From Bifidobacteriaceae bacterium (GTDB lineage: Bacteria > Actinomycetota > Actinomycetes > Actinomycetales > WQXJ01): a stretch of DNA of 7,056 nucleotides. The notes beneath the pieces were generated by a model, which saw only the letters and a program-made list of their open reading frames with translations, searched no databases and had not been told where the DNA came from. Shown one piece after another: positions 1 to 6,093 of this stretch; within the stretch, counting starts at the first letter, position 1, and each line of letters opens with the position of its first letter. The DNA is taken from NCBI GenBank assembly GCA_031258055.1, contig JAIRNM010000304.1, positions 1 through 7,056 of the forward strand, given 5' to 3'. Both the position numbers and the translations under genes were made by a program.

Positions 1-37
1 ATCGCTTCGGCTGTCTCGGGCCGGGGCTAGCCACCCA

Positions 38-54
38 GCCCGCCTGCGGCGGGC
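38..54. terminator. GC-rich stem-loop, possible terminator
   Basis: Bases 38-44 (GCCCGCC) and 48-54 (GGCGGGC) are perfect 7-bp inverted repeats around a 3-base loop. No T-run follows on either strand, so a classical intrinsic terminator is not shown. The position fits a terminator between the minus-strand gene ending at 132 and something to the left. On the plus strand one frame is open from base 1 to a TAG at 28-30 and could be the tail of an upstream gene, but ten codons are too few to identify. Confidence 0.3.
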
Positions 55-90
55 GCCGCCGTTCGGGAAAGTGCGGTTCGGGCAGAACGT

Positions 91-141
91 TGAACGTGGC
101 CGTTTGACCTGGGCTTACGTTCACTTTCGCGTTAGGTCAAA
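91..141. repeat. Interleaved inverted repeats at the 3' end of the sterol-carrier gene
   Basis: TGAACGT at 91-97 is the reverse complement of ACGTTCA at 117-123. TTTGACCT at 103-110 is the reverse complement of AGGTCAAA at 134-141. The two pairs interleave in the order a-b-a'-b', so both stems could form together only as a pseudoknot-like fold; otherwise they are alternatives. The second arm overlaps the stop codon (132-134) of the minus-strand gene. The function is not known; an mRNA 3'-end structure or a protein-binding site is possible. Confidence 0.4.
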
Positions 142-506
142 GCGGCTGGCAGGGGGAGGAAGTCGGAGAGGTCGGCGCGGGAGCCGGAGGCTTGAAGGCG
201 GCCCGCGGCGACGGCATCGGCCCAAGAAAGCTGGCCGGTGGCCAGGCCGAGCCAGCTATCTGGCGCCATCTCAACCACATTGGGCGGCGTGCCGCGAGTG
301 TGGCGCGGCCCCTCAATACACTGCGTGGCGCCGAACGGGGGCACCCGGACCTCGACGGCGTTGCCGGGCGCGAGCGCCGTCAACTCCTCCAAGGTGTAAC
401 GAACGGCCGTCGCCTGACTGGCCCGATCCGCTTCCATACCCCGCTGCCGCCAAAGCGCGAGCGCGGCTTGCCCCTGATCCTCAGCGATTCGCCGCCGGTT
501 TGCCAT
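132..506 (-). CDS. Sterol-carrier-family (SCP2-like) protein
   Basis: This gene encodes 124 residues. It resembles the short proteins annotated in Actinobacteria as 'sterol carrier family protein', single-domain relatives of the SCP2 fold. The recognisable part runs from about residue 34 to 120: AVRYTLEELTALAPGN, then the family-like stretch VRVPPFGATQCIEGPRHTRG at 53-72, PPNVVEM at 74-80, and a C-terminal SGSRADLSDFLPL. There is no signal peptide or membrane segment, so it should be cytosolic. The ATG at 506 was chosen because homologous proteins, as I remember them, begin with a similar basic MxxRRRI stretch and a short helix. A GGAG lies only 2 bases upstream of it, which is closer than usual. 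The gene diverges from the one starting at 600. The bound ligand is unknown, and the family name does not prove sterol binding. The family assignment is from memory of the sequence pattern. Confidence 0.8.
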   Translation of the reverse strand: MANRRRIAEDQGQAALALWRQRGMEADRASQATAVRYTLEELTALAPGNAVEVRVPPFGATQCIEGPRHTRGTPPNVVEMAPDSWLGLATGQLSWADAVAAGRLQASGSRADLSDFLPLPAALT

Positions 507-537
507 GGCTCCACAATTTACCTGGTGGTGGCCGTCT

Positions 538-567
538 TTAGAACCGGCTGGGGCGAGTTAGCATAAT
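538..567 (+). promoter_or_regulatory. Candidate promoter for the gene at 600
   Basis: CATAAT at 562-567 matches five of six bases of the -10 consensus. A poor -35 candidate, TTAGAA (538-543), lies 18 bases upstream. Transcription would begin near 574, giving a leader of about 26 bases that contains a strong GGGGGAGGG ribosome binding site just before the ATG at 600. The same AT-rich patch reads TATTAT on the other strand (568-563), so it might also serve the divergent gene, although no -35 is visible for that direction. Confidence 0.4.
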
Positions 568-599
568 AGTTGAGTGTTTCTCGTCGGGGGAGGGAAGCC

Positions 600-1793
600 A
601 TGTCCAAGCAAACGCTCACTTCACCCCGTGCCGAGCTTCGGCGCGGTCTGGCCGATTGGCTGACGGATCGCCGCCCAGATGGCACCGCCGAGAGCGACGC
701 GCCGCCCGGCACGGTCTGGTATAGCGCCGCCCAAGCCGCCTTCTTCCGCCAAACTTGGCTAGCTGGCCTCCATCCGGTGATCGTTTCCGGCGAGCATACC
801 GAGTTGTCCGAACCGACCCGGCAGGCCTTGCGCTTCTACCGCGGCGGTTGGGCGGTGCGCAGTGCTGCTGGCGACCTCCGCAACGGCCTGACCGGTAAGC
901 GGATCAGTTCGCCCAGCCAGGCCACCGACCAGACCCGTCCGACCGACATCTCCTCGTTGGCGATGGCCTACCTCACTCCCGCCCGCTCCGACTACGCCCA
1001 GTTGATGATTTGCGTCACCGCCCGCCACGAGGTCACCGGTGACGCCGGGGATTGCGCCCCCGGGCATTACGAAACTGGCGATGCCGCCGGGCACGGGCTG
1101 GCCGGAGCGCCGCTGCCAGGCGAAACCATTGAACTCATGATGGCTGTACTGGGCGCGGCGGCGGGAGCGGTCCTGGAGCCATGGTCCTTCGGCCAGGCCG
1201 AACCGGCGCTACGCCCTTGGGACGCCGCCGAGATCGCTTGGTTGACACGGCGCGATCTGGCCTCTGGTCTGCCGCACGCGGCTTTCATGATTTCCGGTTC
1301 GCCCTTATTGCCGGCCTCACTGACTTTGGTGATCCAGCCCGGGCCCGGCTGCGTCCTTGAACACATCACCGGCCTGATTGGCCTGGGCCGGTTGGGCGAA
1401 CCCTCCCTGGGCGCCAAGCTAGCAGCTGTCGACCCGTTGATGGAGGCCCTGTCTGGTGCGACCTCGGTCACCTTCGCCCTGGTGATGGCCCGGGCCGGGA
1501 ACTGCGCGCTGACCCGGCCGCCGGTCCTCCCCTCCGCGCCCATTCCCCTTTCAATCCTCTTAGGGGACGGCCTGATCAAGGGCTTGGATATCGACCCGAG
1601 CCGGGCCTTAGAGCAGTTTCAAGCCTCACCCGCTCTGGGTGGCCGCGGCTTGATGGTTCCTTTGGACGCGGCCGCCTCCGGCCGCCTCCATCTAGCCGAG
1701 TTCTTCCGGGCGGTCGACTTCGACCGGGCCAACCCCGGCATGGGCATCTCCCCCGGCCAACTCTTGACCCTCCATCAAGCCGCCCGCACCTAA
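600..1793 (+). CDS. Uncharacterised protein, possibly DUF6177-like
   Basis: This gene encodes 397 residues with a start at ATG 600. A GGAGGG at 589-594, 5 bases upstream, decides this start over an in-frame TTG at 570. I do not recognise it with certainty. Two stretches recall the actinobacterial DUF6177 family, which has no settled function. The first is PVIVSGEHTELSEPTRQAL at 59-77, followed by GGWAVRS. The second is the motif W195-S-F-G-Q-A-E-P202 followed by a Trp-Asp and a Leu-Thr-Arg-Arg. There is no signal peptide, convincing transmembrane helix or catalytic motif. A Gly/Ala/His-rich segment around residues 140-170 (near DAGDCAPGHYETGDAAGHG) looks like a disordered loop. Codon use matches its neighbours, so it appears long resident. 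It stands alone: divergent from the sterol-carrier gene and convergent with the DUF4235-like gene. The existence of the gene is very likely; the family call is tentative. Confidence 0.75.
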   Translation: MSKQTLTSPRAELRRGLADWLTDRRPDGTAESDAPPGTVWYSAAQAAFFRQTWLAGLHPVIVSGEHTELSEPTRQALRFYRGGWAVRSAAGDLRNGLTGKRISSPSQATDQTRPTDISSLAMAYLTPARSDYAQLMICVTARHEVTGDAGDCAPGHYETGDAAGHGLAGAPLPGETIELMMAVLGAAAGAVLEPWSFGQAEPALRPWDAAEIAWLTRRDLASGLPHAAFMISGSPLLPASLTLVIQPGPGCVLEHITGLIGLGRLGEPSLGAKLAAVDPLMEALSGATSVTFALVMARAGNCALTRPPVLPSAPIPLSILLGDGLIKGLDIDPSRALEQFQASPALGGRGLMVPLDAAASGRLHLAEFFRAVDFDRANPGMGISPGQLLTLHQAART

Positions 1794-1799
1794 CAACGG

Positions 1800-1834
1800 C
1801 CGGGACCTCCCGGTAACACCTGACGGCGTTCAGG
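1800..1834. terminator. Paired stem-loops between convergent genes
   Basis: Two hairpins fill the 59-base gap between convergent genes. CCGGG (1800-1804) pairs with CCCGG (1809-1813) around a 4-base loop, and CCTGA (1819-1823) pairs with TCAGG (1830-1834) around a 6-base loop. Neither has a T-run. Their position, 7 bases after the plus-strand stop and about 20 bases past the minus-strand stop, suggests a bidirectional terminator. This is inferred from placement, not from a canonical sequence. Confidence 0.4.
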
Positions 1835-1852
1835 CGCGGCAACTGAGCCAGG

Positions 1853-2125
1853 TCAGAGCGGTGGCCCAGCGACGAGGTCTTTGGCTTCTCCCCGGTGGAG
1901 AGCGGTCAGGGCTTTACGGCTGGCGAGCGTCTGGGCGATGGCCGTCGCGGCCGCCACGACCGCCGCGAAAGCAGTTACTTGGATAGTCGACAGGCTCATA
2001 TCATCGGCATCTTCGGGGGCATCGTGGCCGCTCACGGCCCGCCAAACCAGTTTCACCAGATGTCCGGCGATGAATCCGGCGGCCACGGCCGCCACTGTGG
2101 CATACAAGCGCTTGGTCAGCTTCAT
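1853..2125 (-). CDS. DUF4235-like small membrane protein
   Basis: This gene encodes 90 residues with two predicted membrane helices, at about 7-27 and 47-67. They are joined by a short acidic loop (GHDAPEDADD, 33-42). The layout of a basic N-terminus, a first helix ending in a K-x-x-W28, a Ser/Thr-Gly, an A-P, then a second Ala/Val-rich helix followed by arginine and lysine matches the DUF4235 family of actinobacterial integral membrane proteins, whose function is unknown. The ATG at 2125 is the only sensible start, but no purine-rich ribosome binding site precedes it, so the message may be leaderless or weakly translated. The gene diverges from the thiamine transport operon, and its first codons probably overlap that operon's promoter. 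No functional link to thiamine is implied. Confidence 0.8.
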   Translation of the reverse strand: MKLTKRLYATVAAVAAGFIAGHLVKLVWRAVSGHDAPEDADDMSLSTIQVTAFAAVVAAATAIAQTLASRKALTALHRGEAKDLVAGPPL

Positions 2126-2142
2126 AGGTTTAAGGGTAATCT
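2112..2142 (+). promoter_or_regulatory. Candidate promoter of the thiBPQ operon
   Basis: The riboswitch begins near 2155, so its promoter must lie just upstream. TAATCT (2137-2142) has the TAnnnT pattern of a -10 box, and TTGGTC (2112-2117) is a partial -35 with a long 19-base spacer. A start near 2149 would place the riboswitch at the very 5' end of the RNA, as is usual. The -35 lies inside the first codons of the divergent DUF4235-like gene. The matches are weak, and the location is the stronger argument. Confidence 0.35.
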
Positions 2143-2154
2143 GGCAGGTGCAAA

Positions 2155-2282
2155 CGACAGGGGAGCCAACCTGGCTGGTCCGTTAACCCGGATCAAGCCA
2201 AGCGGCTGAGAGTGTTCTAGGGCCAACCAGCCCCGGAGCAGACCCTCGAACCTGAACCGGGTAATGCCGGCGCAGGAAGTCG
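2155..2282 (+). promoter_or_regulatory. TPP riboswitch (THI box)
   Basis: The conserved THI-box elements appear in order: GGGGAGCC (2160-2167), GGCTGAGA (2204-2211), ACCCTCGAACCTGA (2242-2255), then CCGG-GTAATG-CCGG (2257-2270) and GCAGGAAG (2272-2279). P1 closes with CGAC (2155-2158) against GTCG (2279-2282). P2 pairs AGCC (2164-2167) with GGCT (2204-2207). A long P3 pairs 2173-2182 with 2189-2199 around a 6-base loop and one bulged A. P5 is the CCGG/CCGG pair. About 30 bases between GCTGAGA and ACCCT are not explained by the minimal fold; this variable segment is often extended in the class. The aptamer binds thiamine pyrophosphate and should repress the thiamine import genes directly downstream. 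Confidence 0.95.
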
Positions 2283-2314
2283 GGATTCTCCACCGGCCAA
2301 AGCATTGACCGGCC

Positions 2315-2337
2315 CCTCCCAAATTCCAATACGGAGG
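2315..2337 (+). promoter_or_regulatory. Ribosome-binding-site sequestering hairpin (expression platform)
   Basis: The thiB ribosome binding site GGAGG (2333-2337) lies 4 bases before the ATG at 2342. It is exactly complementary to CCTCC at 2315-2319, with a 13-base loop between. This suggests translational control: with TPP bound, the hairpin hides the site. A possible competing partner is GGGAG (2161-2165) inside the aptamer, which can pair with CTCCC (2316-2320) when the aptamer is unfolded. A second imperfect hairpin, CCGGCCA against TGACCGG, lies just upstream at about 2293-2312. No T-run follows, which argues against a transcription terminator. The pairings are seen; the switching mechanism is inferred. 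Confidence 0.6.
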
Positions 2338-2341
2338 CACC

Positions 2342-3523
2342 ATGCATCAGCCCAACCAGTTAGCCCAACGGGCCCAGCTAGCCCAACAAGCCCAGCAAGC
2401 CCAACAAGCCCGGCAAGCCCGGCAAGCCCAACGGGCCCAGCTAGCGCCGCCCAGCCAAGGCACACGCCATCGACGCCAGTCCGTCTCGATCGCCTTGGCG
2501 GCCGCAGTTACCTTGAGCTTGGCCGCCTGCGGCCAAAGCGCCGAACCGGAACAAGTTGGCCCCTCCAGCCAGGCCCCCGGCAAAGTCCGCCTGGTCACAC
2601 ACGGCAGTTTCAACCTGTCCCGTGCCGCCGTCGACCAGTTCGAGCAACAAACCGGTCTCCAACTTGAGGTTCTGCCTTCAGATGACGCCGGTGCCATGGT
2701 CAACCAGCTGATCCTCACCAAAGACGCACCTTTGGGCGATGCCGTCTTCGGCATAGACAACACCTTCGCTTCCAGGGCGATTGAGGAAGCGATACTCGTT
2801 CCCTACACCAGCCCCGAAGCGGGCGCTGAGCAATCCGAATACACCGAAGGTTTGGAGGGCCAGCTAACCGCCATCGACTTCTCCGATGTCTGCCTGAACG
2901 CCGACCTGCGGGCCGTCCCCGAAGGCAAGGACTTAACTTGGGACGACCTGGTCAAACCGGCCCACAAAGACCAACTCGTGGCTGAGAATCCGGCCACATC
3001 CTCTCCCGGCTTGGCTTTCCTGCTCGCCACTATTGCCGCCAAAGGCGAAGACGGCTACCTCGACTACTGGCGCGAGTTGAAAGACAACGGGCTGAAGATA
3101 ACCTCGGGTTGGAACGAGGCCTATTACGACGAGTTCTCCGGCCCGTCCTCGGCTGGCACACGCCCGCTGGTCGTGTCCTACGCCAGTTCACCGCCATCAG
3201 AAATCCCGGACGGCGCTGACGAACCGGTCACCGCCGCCGCCCTGAAAACCTGCTTTAGGCAAGTCGAATACGCCGGGGTCCTCAAAGGCGCCGCTAACCC
3301 GGACGGCGCCCAGAAACTGGTCGATTTCTTGCTCAGCGACGCCGTCCAAGCCGATATCCCAAGTCAAATGTGGGTTTATCCAGTCAAGCCGGATGCCCCC
3401 CTGCCAGAAGACTGGGAGCGCTGGGCGCCGCTCGCCGCTGAACCTTGGACGCTCAGCCCCAGCGCCATCGCCGAAGGCCGTGAGCGTTGGCTGAAAGACT
3501 TCAACGACCAGATCCTAGGCTAG
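2342..3523 (+). CDS. thiB: Thiamine ABC transporter substrate-binding lipoprotein ThiB
   Basis: This gene encodes 393 residues. The product is the extracellular binding protein that captures thiamine or its phosphates for import. The hydrophobic signal segment (about 47-61) ends in the lipobox Leu60-Ala-Ala-Cys63, so it should be lipid-anchored after cleavage before Cys63. The mature part matches the ThiB family: LVTHGSF at 84-90, the GDAVFGIDNTF stretch at 132-142 (compare ADVVLGLDNN in the E. coli protein), NPATSSPGLAF at 216-226, SGWNEAYY at 255-262 and VSYASSP at 278-284, plus a C-terminal PSQMWVYPV. It is first in the operon behind a TPP riboswitch, which independently supports the substrate. 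The unusual part is residues 1-46, an Ala/Gln/Arg-rich extension built from a 9-bp tandem repeat. The ATG at 2342 is preferred because it has a GGAGG four bases upstream and no good later start exists before the lipobox. Confidence 0.95.
   Translation: MHQPNQLAQRAQLAQQAQQAQQARQARQAQRAQLAPPSQGTRHRRQSVSIALAAAVTLSLAACGQSAEPEQVGPSSQAPGKVRLVTHGSFNLSRAAVDQFEQQTGLQLEVLPSDDAGAMVNQLILTKDAPLGDAVFGIDNTFASRAIEEAILVPYTSPEAGAEQSEYTEGLEGQLTAIDFSDVCLNADLRAVPEGKDLTWDDLVKPAHKDQLVAENPATSSPGLAFLLATIAAKGEDGYLDYWRELKDNGLKITSGWNEAYYDEFSGPSSAGTRPLVVSYASSPPSEIPDGADEPVTAAALKTCFRQVEYAGVLKGAANPDGAQKLVDFLLSDAVQADIPSQMWVYPVKPDAPLPEDWERWAPLAAEPWTLSPSAIAEGRERWLKDFNDQILG
2363..2443 (+). repeat. Nine-copy 9-bp tandem repeat inside thiB
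   Basis: Nine consecutive 9-base units, each starting GCCC, run in frame: AACGG, AGCTA, AACAA, AGCAA, AACAA, GGCAA, GGCAA, AACGG and AGCTA endings. They encode a run of three-residue units of the form Ala-Gln/Arg-x (residues 8-34). The first two units are repeated exactly as the last two, so a 20-base sequence at 2363-2382 recurs at 2426-2445, 63 bases (seven units) apart. A unit length divisible by three means that copy-number change would lengthen or shorten the protein without a frameshift. Confidence 0.9.
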
Positions 3524-3525
3524 GC

Positions 3526-5322
3526 ATGCCGGGCGCCCGTCTCACACCAACCGCCGAAGTGGCGCGGTTTCCCGGTGCTGTCAGCCCGGCCCGACGGCAT
3601 CGGCCAGCCCTATCGCAACGGGAAACCTGGCAACCGTGGGTGCGGCGGCTGGGCCTGGCGGCGTTGGCGGCCATCCCGGCCGCGTTCTGGGCAGTGTTCT
3701 TCGTCTGGCCGGTGGCGACCTTGGTGGCGAGGGGATTCACGGCGGACGGCGCTTGGGATTGGAGTGGCTTCGGAGAGCTTTTGGCGAAACCGCGGACCTG
3801 GCGTTTGGTCGGGCGGACAGTGGGGCAGGCGGCGGCGGCAACGGCGATTTGCGCGGTCGCCGCCGTTCCCATCGCCTCGCTCTTGTACCGCCGTTCCTTC
3901 CGGGGCCGCGGATTCCTCAGAGCCCTCTTGACTATGCCGTTCGCCCTCCCATCAGTTGTGGTAGGGCTCGCTTTCCGGGCTCTGCTGGGGTCCGGCGGCG
4001 GGCTCGGCTTCCTGGGCATCGAGGAGGGTTTCTGGGCTGTACTGCCGGCCTTGGTCTTCTTCAATGTGGGGCTGATGGCCAGGGTGGTAGGGACATTCTG
4101 GTCGTCCCTTGACCAGCGTTCGGAGCAGGCCGCCCGCTGCCTCGGCGCGGGCCCCTGGCGCGCTCTGGCGACAGTCACTTTGCCCGCTTTGATCCCGGCA
4201 TTGGCGGCCGGATCTTCACTGGTGTTCTTGTTTTGCGCCACCGCTTTCGCGCCGGTCCTGATCCTGGGGGGATCGAGCTACACCACCGTCGAAACTGAGA
4301 TCTACCTCCAAACCGCTCAGTTGCTTGACCTGCGTAGTGCGGCCGTTCTGTCGGTTGTCCAAATGGCAGTAGTAGCCATAGCTCTATGGTTCGGGGCCGC
4401 CGCTCGGCGTAAACGCGAACGGGCTCTGAAACGAAGCGGCGGGGACCGCTCGGGGCAGCTACCGCTCCCCCGGCCCGGTCCAACCGATTGGCCATCGGCG
4501 CTGGTGACAGCCTTGGCGGCGCTACTGATCAGCCTGCCGCTGGCGAACCTGGTCTACCGTTCTCTGCGGACCGGCACCGGCCTGGGCTTAGGCAACTATC
4601 TGGCCCTGGGCGATCCAAACCGGGCCGGACTGCCTTATTCGCTCGCGCAAGCGGCTGGGCGCTCAGTGCTGATAGCGCTTCTGGCTGGCACCCTAGCGCT
4701 TGCCCTGGGGCTGGCTGTGGCCGTGGTGTTGTCGCGCCGTCCCCGCGCCCCGGCGGCCAAGCGTGCGCAGGGACTGTTCGATTCGCTGCTGATGGCCCCG
4801 CTCGGGGTTTCAGCGGTGACGGTTGGTTTTGGTTTCTTGATCACCTTGAACCGGCCACCGCTCAACCTCAGAACCTCGTTCTGGCTGATCCCTTTGGCGC
4901 AAGCACTGGTGGCGCTGCCGCTGGTGGTGCGGACAGTGCTGCCGGTGCTGCGCTCGATTGACCCGCGCTTGCGCCAGGCCGCCGCCGTCCTTGGGGCGGC
5001 GCCCTGGCGGGTTTTCGCCTCAGTCGACTTGATGATGGTGCGCCGGGCAGTAGCGGTGGCCGCCGCTTACGCCTTCGCCGTCTCGGTCGGAGAGTTCGGC
5101 GCGACCGCGTTCTTGGCCCGGCCGGACACCACTACCCTGCCAGTCGCCATCTACAAGCTGTTGGGCCGCCCCGGCGTAGACAACTTAGGTTTGGCCTTGG
5201 CTGGCGCGGTCACGCTGGCCACTATCACCGTTATCGCCATGGCCTTGGCCGAATCAGGCGGTCGAACCTGCCAGGCCGATAGGCAGCTTGGTCAACGCTC
5301 AGAAAGGAGGTCTGCGAAATGA
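3526..5322 (+). CDS. thiP: Thiamine ABC transporter permease ThiP (fused two-domain)
   Basis: This gene encodes 598 residues of an integral membrane permease forming the channel for thiamine import. It is a tandem fusion of two BPD-transport permease domains, as in the ThiP/FbpB type. Each half carries an EAA-like loop that docks on the ATPase: EQAARCLGAGPW from residue 200, followed by LP, and RQAAAVLGAAPW from residue 483. About a dozen hydrophobic segments are visible, the first at roughly 41-65. The halves are joined by a basic linker (about 288-320, containing ARRKRERALKR). It is longer than the 536-residue E. coli protein because of an N-terminal tail and this linker. The ATG at 3526 begins 2 bases after the thiB stop, which suggests coupled translation; there is no strong ribosome binding site. 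An in-frame TTG at 3487 would overlap thiB and is less likely. The stop overlaps thiQ by ATGA. Confidence 0.93.
   Translation: MPGARLTPTAEVARFPGAVSPARRHRPALSQRETWQPWVRRLGLAALAAIPAAFWAVFFVWPVATLVARGFTADGAWDWSGFGELLAKPRTWRLVGRTVGQAAAATAICAVAAVPIASLLYRRSFRGRGFLRALLTMPFALPSVVVGLAFRALLGSGGGLGFLGIEEGFWAVLPALVFFNVGLMARVVGTFWSSLDQRSEQAARCLGAGPWRALATVTLPALIPALAAGSSLVFLFCATAFAPVLILGGSSYTTVETEIYLQTAQLLDLRSAAVLSVVQMAVVAIALWFGAAARRKRERALKRSGGDRSGQLPLPRPGPTDWPSALVTALAALLISLPLANLVYRSLRTGTGLGLGNYLALGDPNRAGLPYSLAQAAGRSVLIALLAGTLALALGLAVAVVLSRRPRAPAAKRAQGLFDSLLMAPLGVSAVTVGFGFLITLNRPPLNLRTSFWLIPLAQALVALPLVVRTVLPVLRSIDPRLRQAAAVLGAAPWRVFASVDLMMVRRAVAVAAAYAFAVSVGEFGATAFLARPDTTTLPVAIYKLLGRPGVDNLGLALAGAVTLATITVIAMALAESGGRTCQADRQLGQRSERRSAK
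5301..5310 (+). promoter_or_regulatory. Strong ribosome binding site of thiQ
   Basis: AGAAAGGAGG ends 8 bases before the ATG at 5319 and lies wholly inside the 3' end of thiP. It is the best ribosome binding site in the operon and fixes the thiQ start. Together with the ATGA overlap it would allow both coupled and independent initiation. Confidence 0.85.
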
Positions 5323-5975
5323 CTGAACAGACCAGACAGCCCGGCCTGAAGGTGGATCGGGTAACGGTGCGGTACGGCGCCACGGCCGCCGTCGATAATG
5401 TCTCGCTGACCGTAGGACCGGGCGAAGTTGTCGCTCTGCTGGGGCCGTCCGGCGGCGGCAAGTCGACGCTGCTTCGGGCGGTGGCAGGACTGGAGCCTTT
5501 GGCCAGTGGCACGGTTAGCTGGGACGGCCAAGACTTAGCCGCGGTTCCTGTCCACAAGCGTGCATTTGGTCTGATGTTCCAAGACGGGCAGTTGTTCCCG
5601 CATCTCTCGGTCGGAGCGAATGTCGCCTACGGGTTGAAGATGGCTGGCCTTGGCCGGTCCGAGCGGACCAGCCGCGCCAACCAATGGCTCACAACTGTAG
5701 GCCTGGCCGGCTTCGCCAACCGCGACGTCGCCACTCTTTCCGGCGGCCAAGCCCAGCGGGTCGCCCTGGCCAGGGCGCTGGCGCCAGAGCCACGACTGCT
5801 GCTTCTAGACGAACCTCTCTCGGCTTTGGACGCCTCTCTCCGCCAGGAATTGGCCGATGCCGTCCGCGCCACCCTAGCCGCCGCCACCACTCCCGCCCTC
5901 TGGGTCACCCACGACCCCGCCGAAGCCGCCGCCGCCGACCGCGCCCTACGTCTGGCCGACGGCCGCCTCACCTAA
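5319..5975 (+). CDS. thiQ: Thiamine ABC transporter ATP-binding protein ThiQ
   Basis: This gene encodes 218 residues of a cytoplasmic ATPase that drives the ThiB-ThiP importer by ATP hydrolysis as a dimer. All canonical ABC motifs are intact: A-loop Tyr19, Walker A GPSGGGKST at 42-50, Q-loop Gln88 in MFQDGQLFPHL, signature LSGGQ at 140-144, Walker B LLLLDEP with Asp164-Glu165, D-loop SALD (168-171), and switch histidine His198 in WVTHD. The length is close to that of other ThiQ proteins, and there is no C-terminal regulatory domain of the kind seen in sugar or iron transporters. It is the last gene of the operon, overlapping thiP by 4 bases. Sequence alone would allow other small ABC importer ATPases; the operon context makes it ThiQ. 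Confidence 0.94.
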   Translation: MTEQTRQPGLKVDRVTVRYGATAAVDNVSLTVGPGEVVALLGPSGGGKSTLLRAVAGLEPLASGTVSWDGQDLAAVPVHKRAFGLMFQDGQLFPHLSVGANVAYGLKMAGLGRSERTSRANQWLTTVGLAGFANRDVATLSGGQAQRVALARALAPEPRLLLLDEPLSALDASLRQELADAVRATLAAATTPALWVTHDPAEAAAADRALRLADGRLT

Positions 5976-5993
5976 GGCAATGGTGAAATGGCA

Positions 5994-6009
5994 CCGCCCG
6001 CTGCGGCGG
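5994..6009 (+). terminator. GC stem-loop after thiQ
   Basis: CCGCC (5994-5998) pairs with GGCGG (6005-6009) around a 6-base loop, 18 bases after the thiQ stop. Only a short GATTT follows, so termination is plausible but weakly supported. The 23-bp repeats start immediately afterwards. Confidence 0.35.
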
Positions 6010-6011
6010 GA

Positions 6012-6070
6012 TTTGACTAGTTCAGGGCGCGGGATTTGACCAGTTCAAGACGCGGACTCTGACTAGTTCA
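6012..6070. repeat. Three direct repeats with an exact 23-bp period
   Basis: The 13-base motif TTTGACTAGTTCA occurs at 6012-6024, with one change (TTTGACCAGTTCA) at 6035-6047, and with one change (TCTGACTAGTTCA) at 6058-6070. The starts are exactly 23 bases apart. The 10-base spacers between the first two pairs are also related (GGGCGCGGGA and AGACGCGGAC). The core TGACTAGTTCA is a near-palindrome around CTAG. The array lies between the end of the thi operon and a truncated gene. It could be a repeated protein-binding site, a degenerate transposon end, or an intergenic repeat family. Three copies are too few to call CRISPR, and the spacers are too similar and too short. Confidence 0.85.
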
Positions 6071-6093
6071 AGCCACTTTCCTGATACCTCTAG

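Noticed and set aside
1..124. Minus-strand frame open to the window edge beginning at a GTG (124-122) after the sterol-carrier stop
   Set aside because: It has no ribosome binding site and Pro/Arg-rich composition, and it reads through a GC hairpin; too short and featureless to call.
71..541. 156-codon plus-strand open frame opposite the sterol-carrier gene
   Set aside because: The translation is dominated by Arg, Pro and Gly, typical of an antisense shadow; the minus-strand protein has clear family motifs.
1067..1579. 170-codon minus-strand open frame opposite the gene at 600-1793
   Set aside because: It has low-complexity composition and no recognisable motif, and it is antisense to a gene with a good ribosome binding site and natural-looking protein.
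2305..2667. Plus-strand open frame with a Ser-Pro-Ala/Thr repeat protein
   Set aside because: It is the 9-bp thiB repeat read in another frame; its frame conflicts with the well-supported thiB gene.
3501..4241. Long minus-strand open frame opposite thiP
   Set aside because: It is a shadow of thiP caused by high G+C; the translation is Ala/Arg/Pro/Thr-rich with no family features.
6012..6070. The 23-bp repeats as a small CRISPR array
   Set aside because: The repeat cores are only 13 bases, the 10-base spacers resemble one another, and no cas genes are visible.
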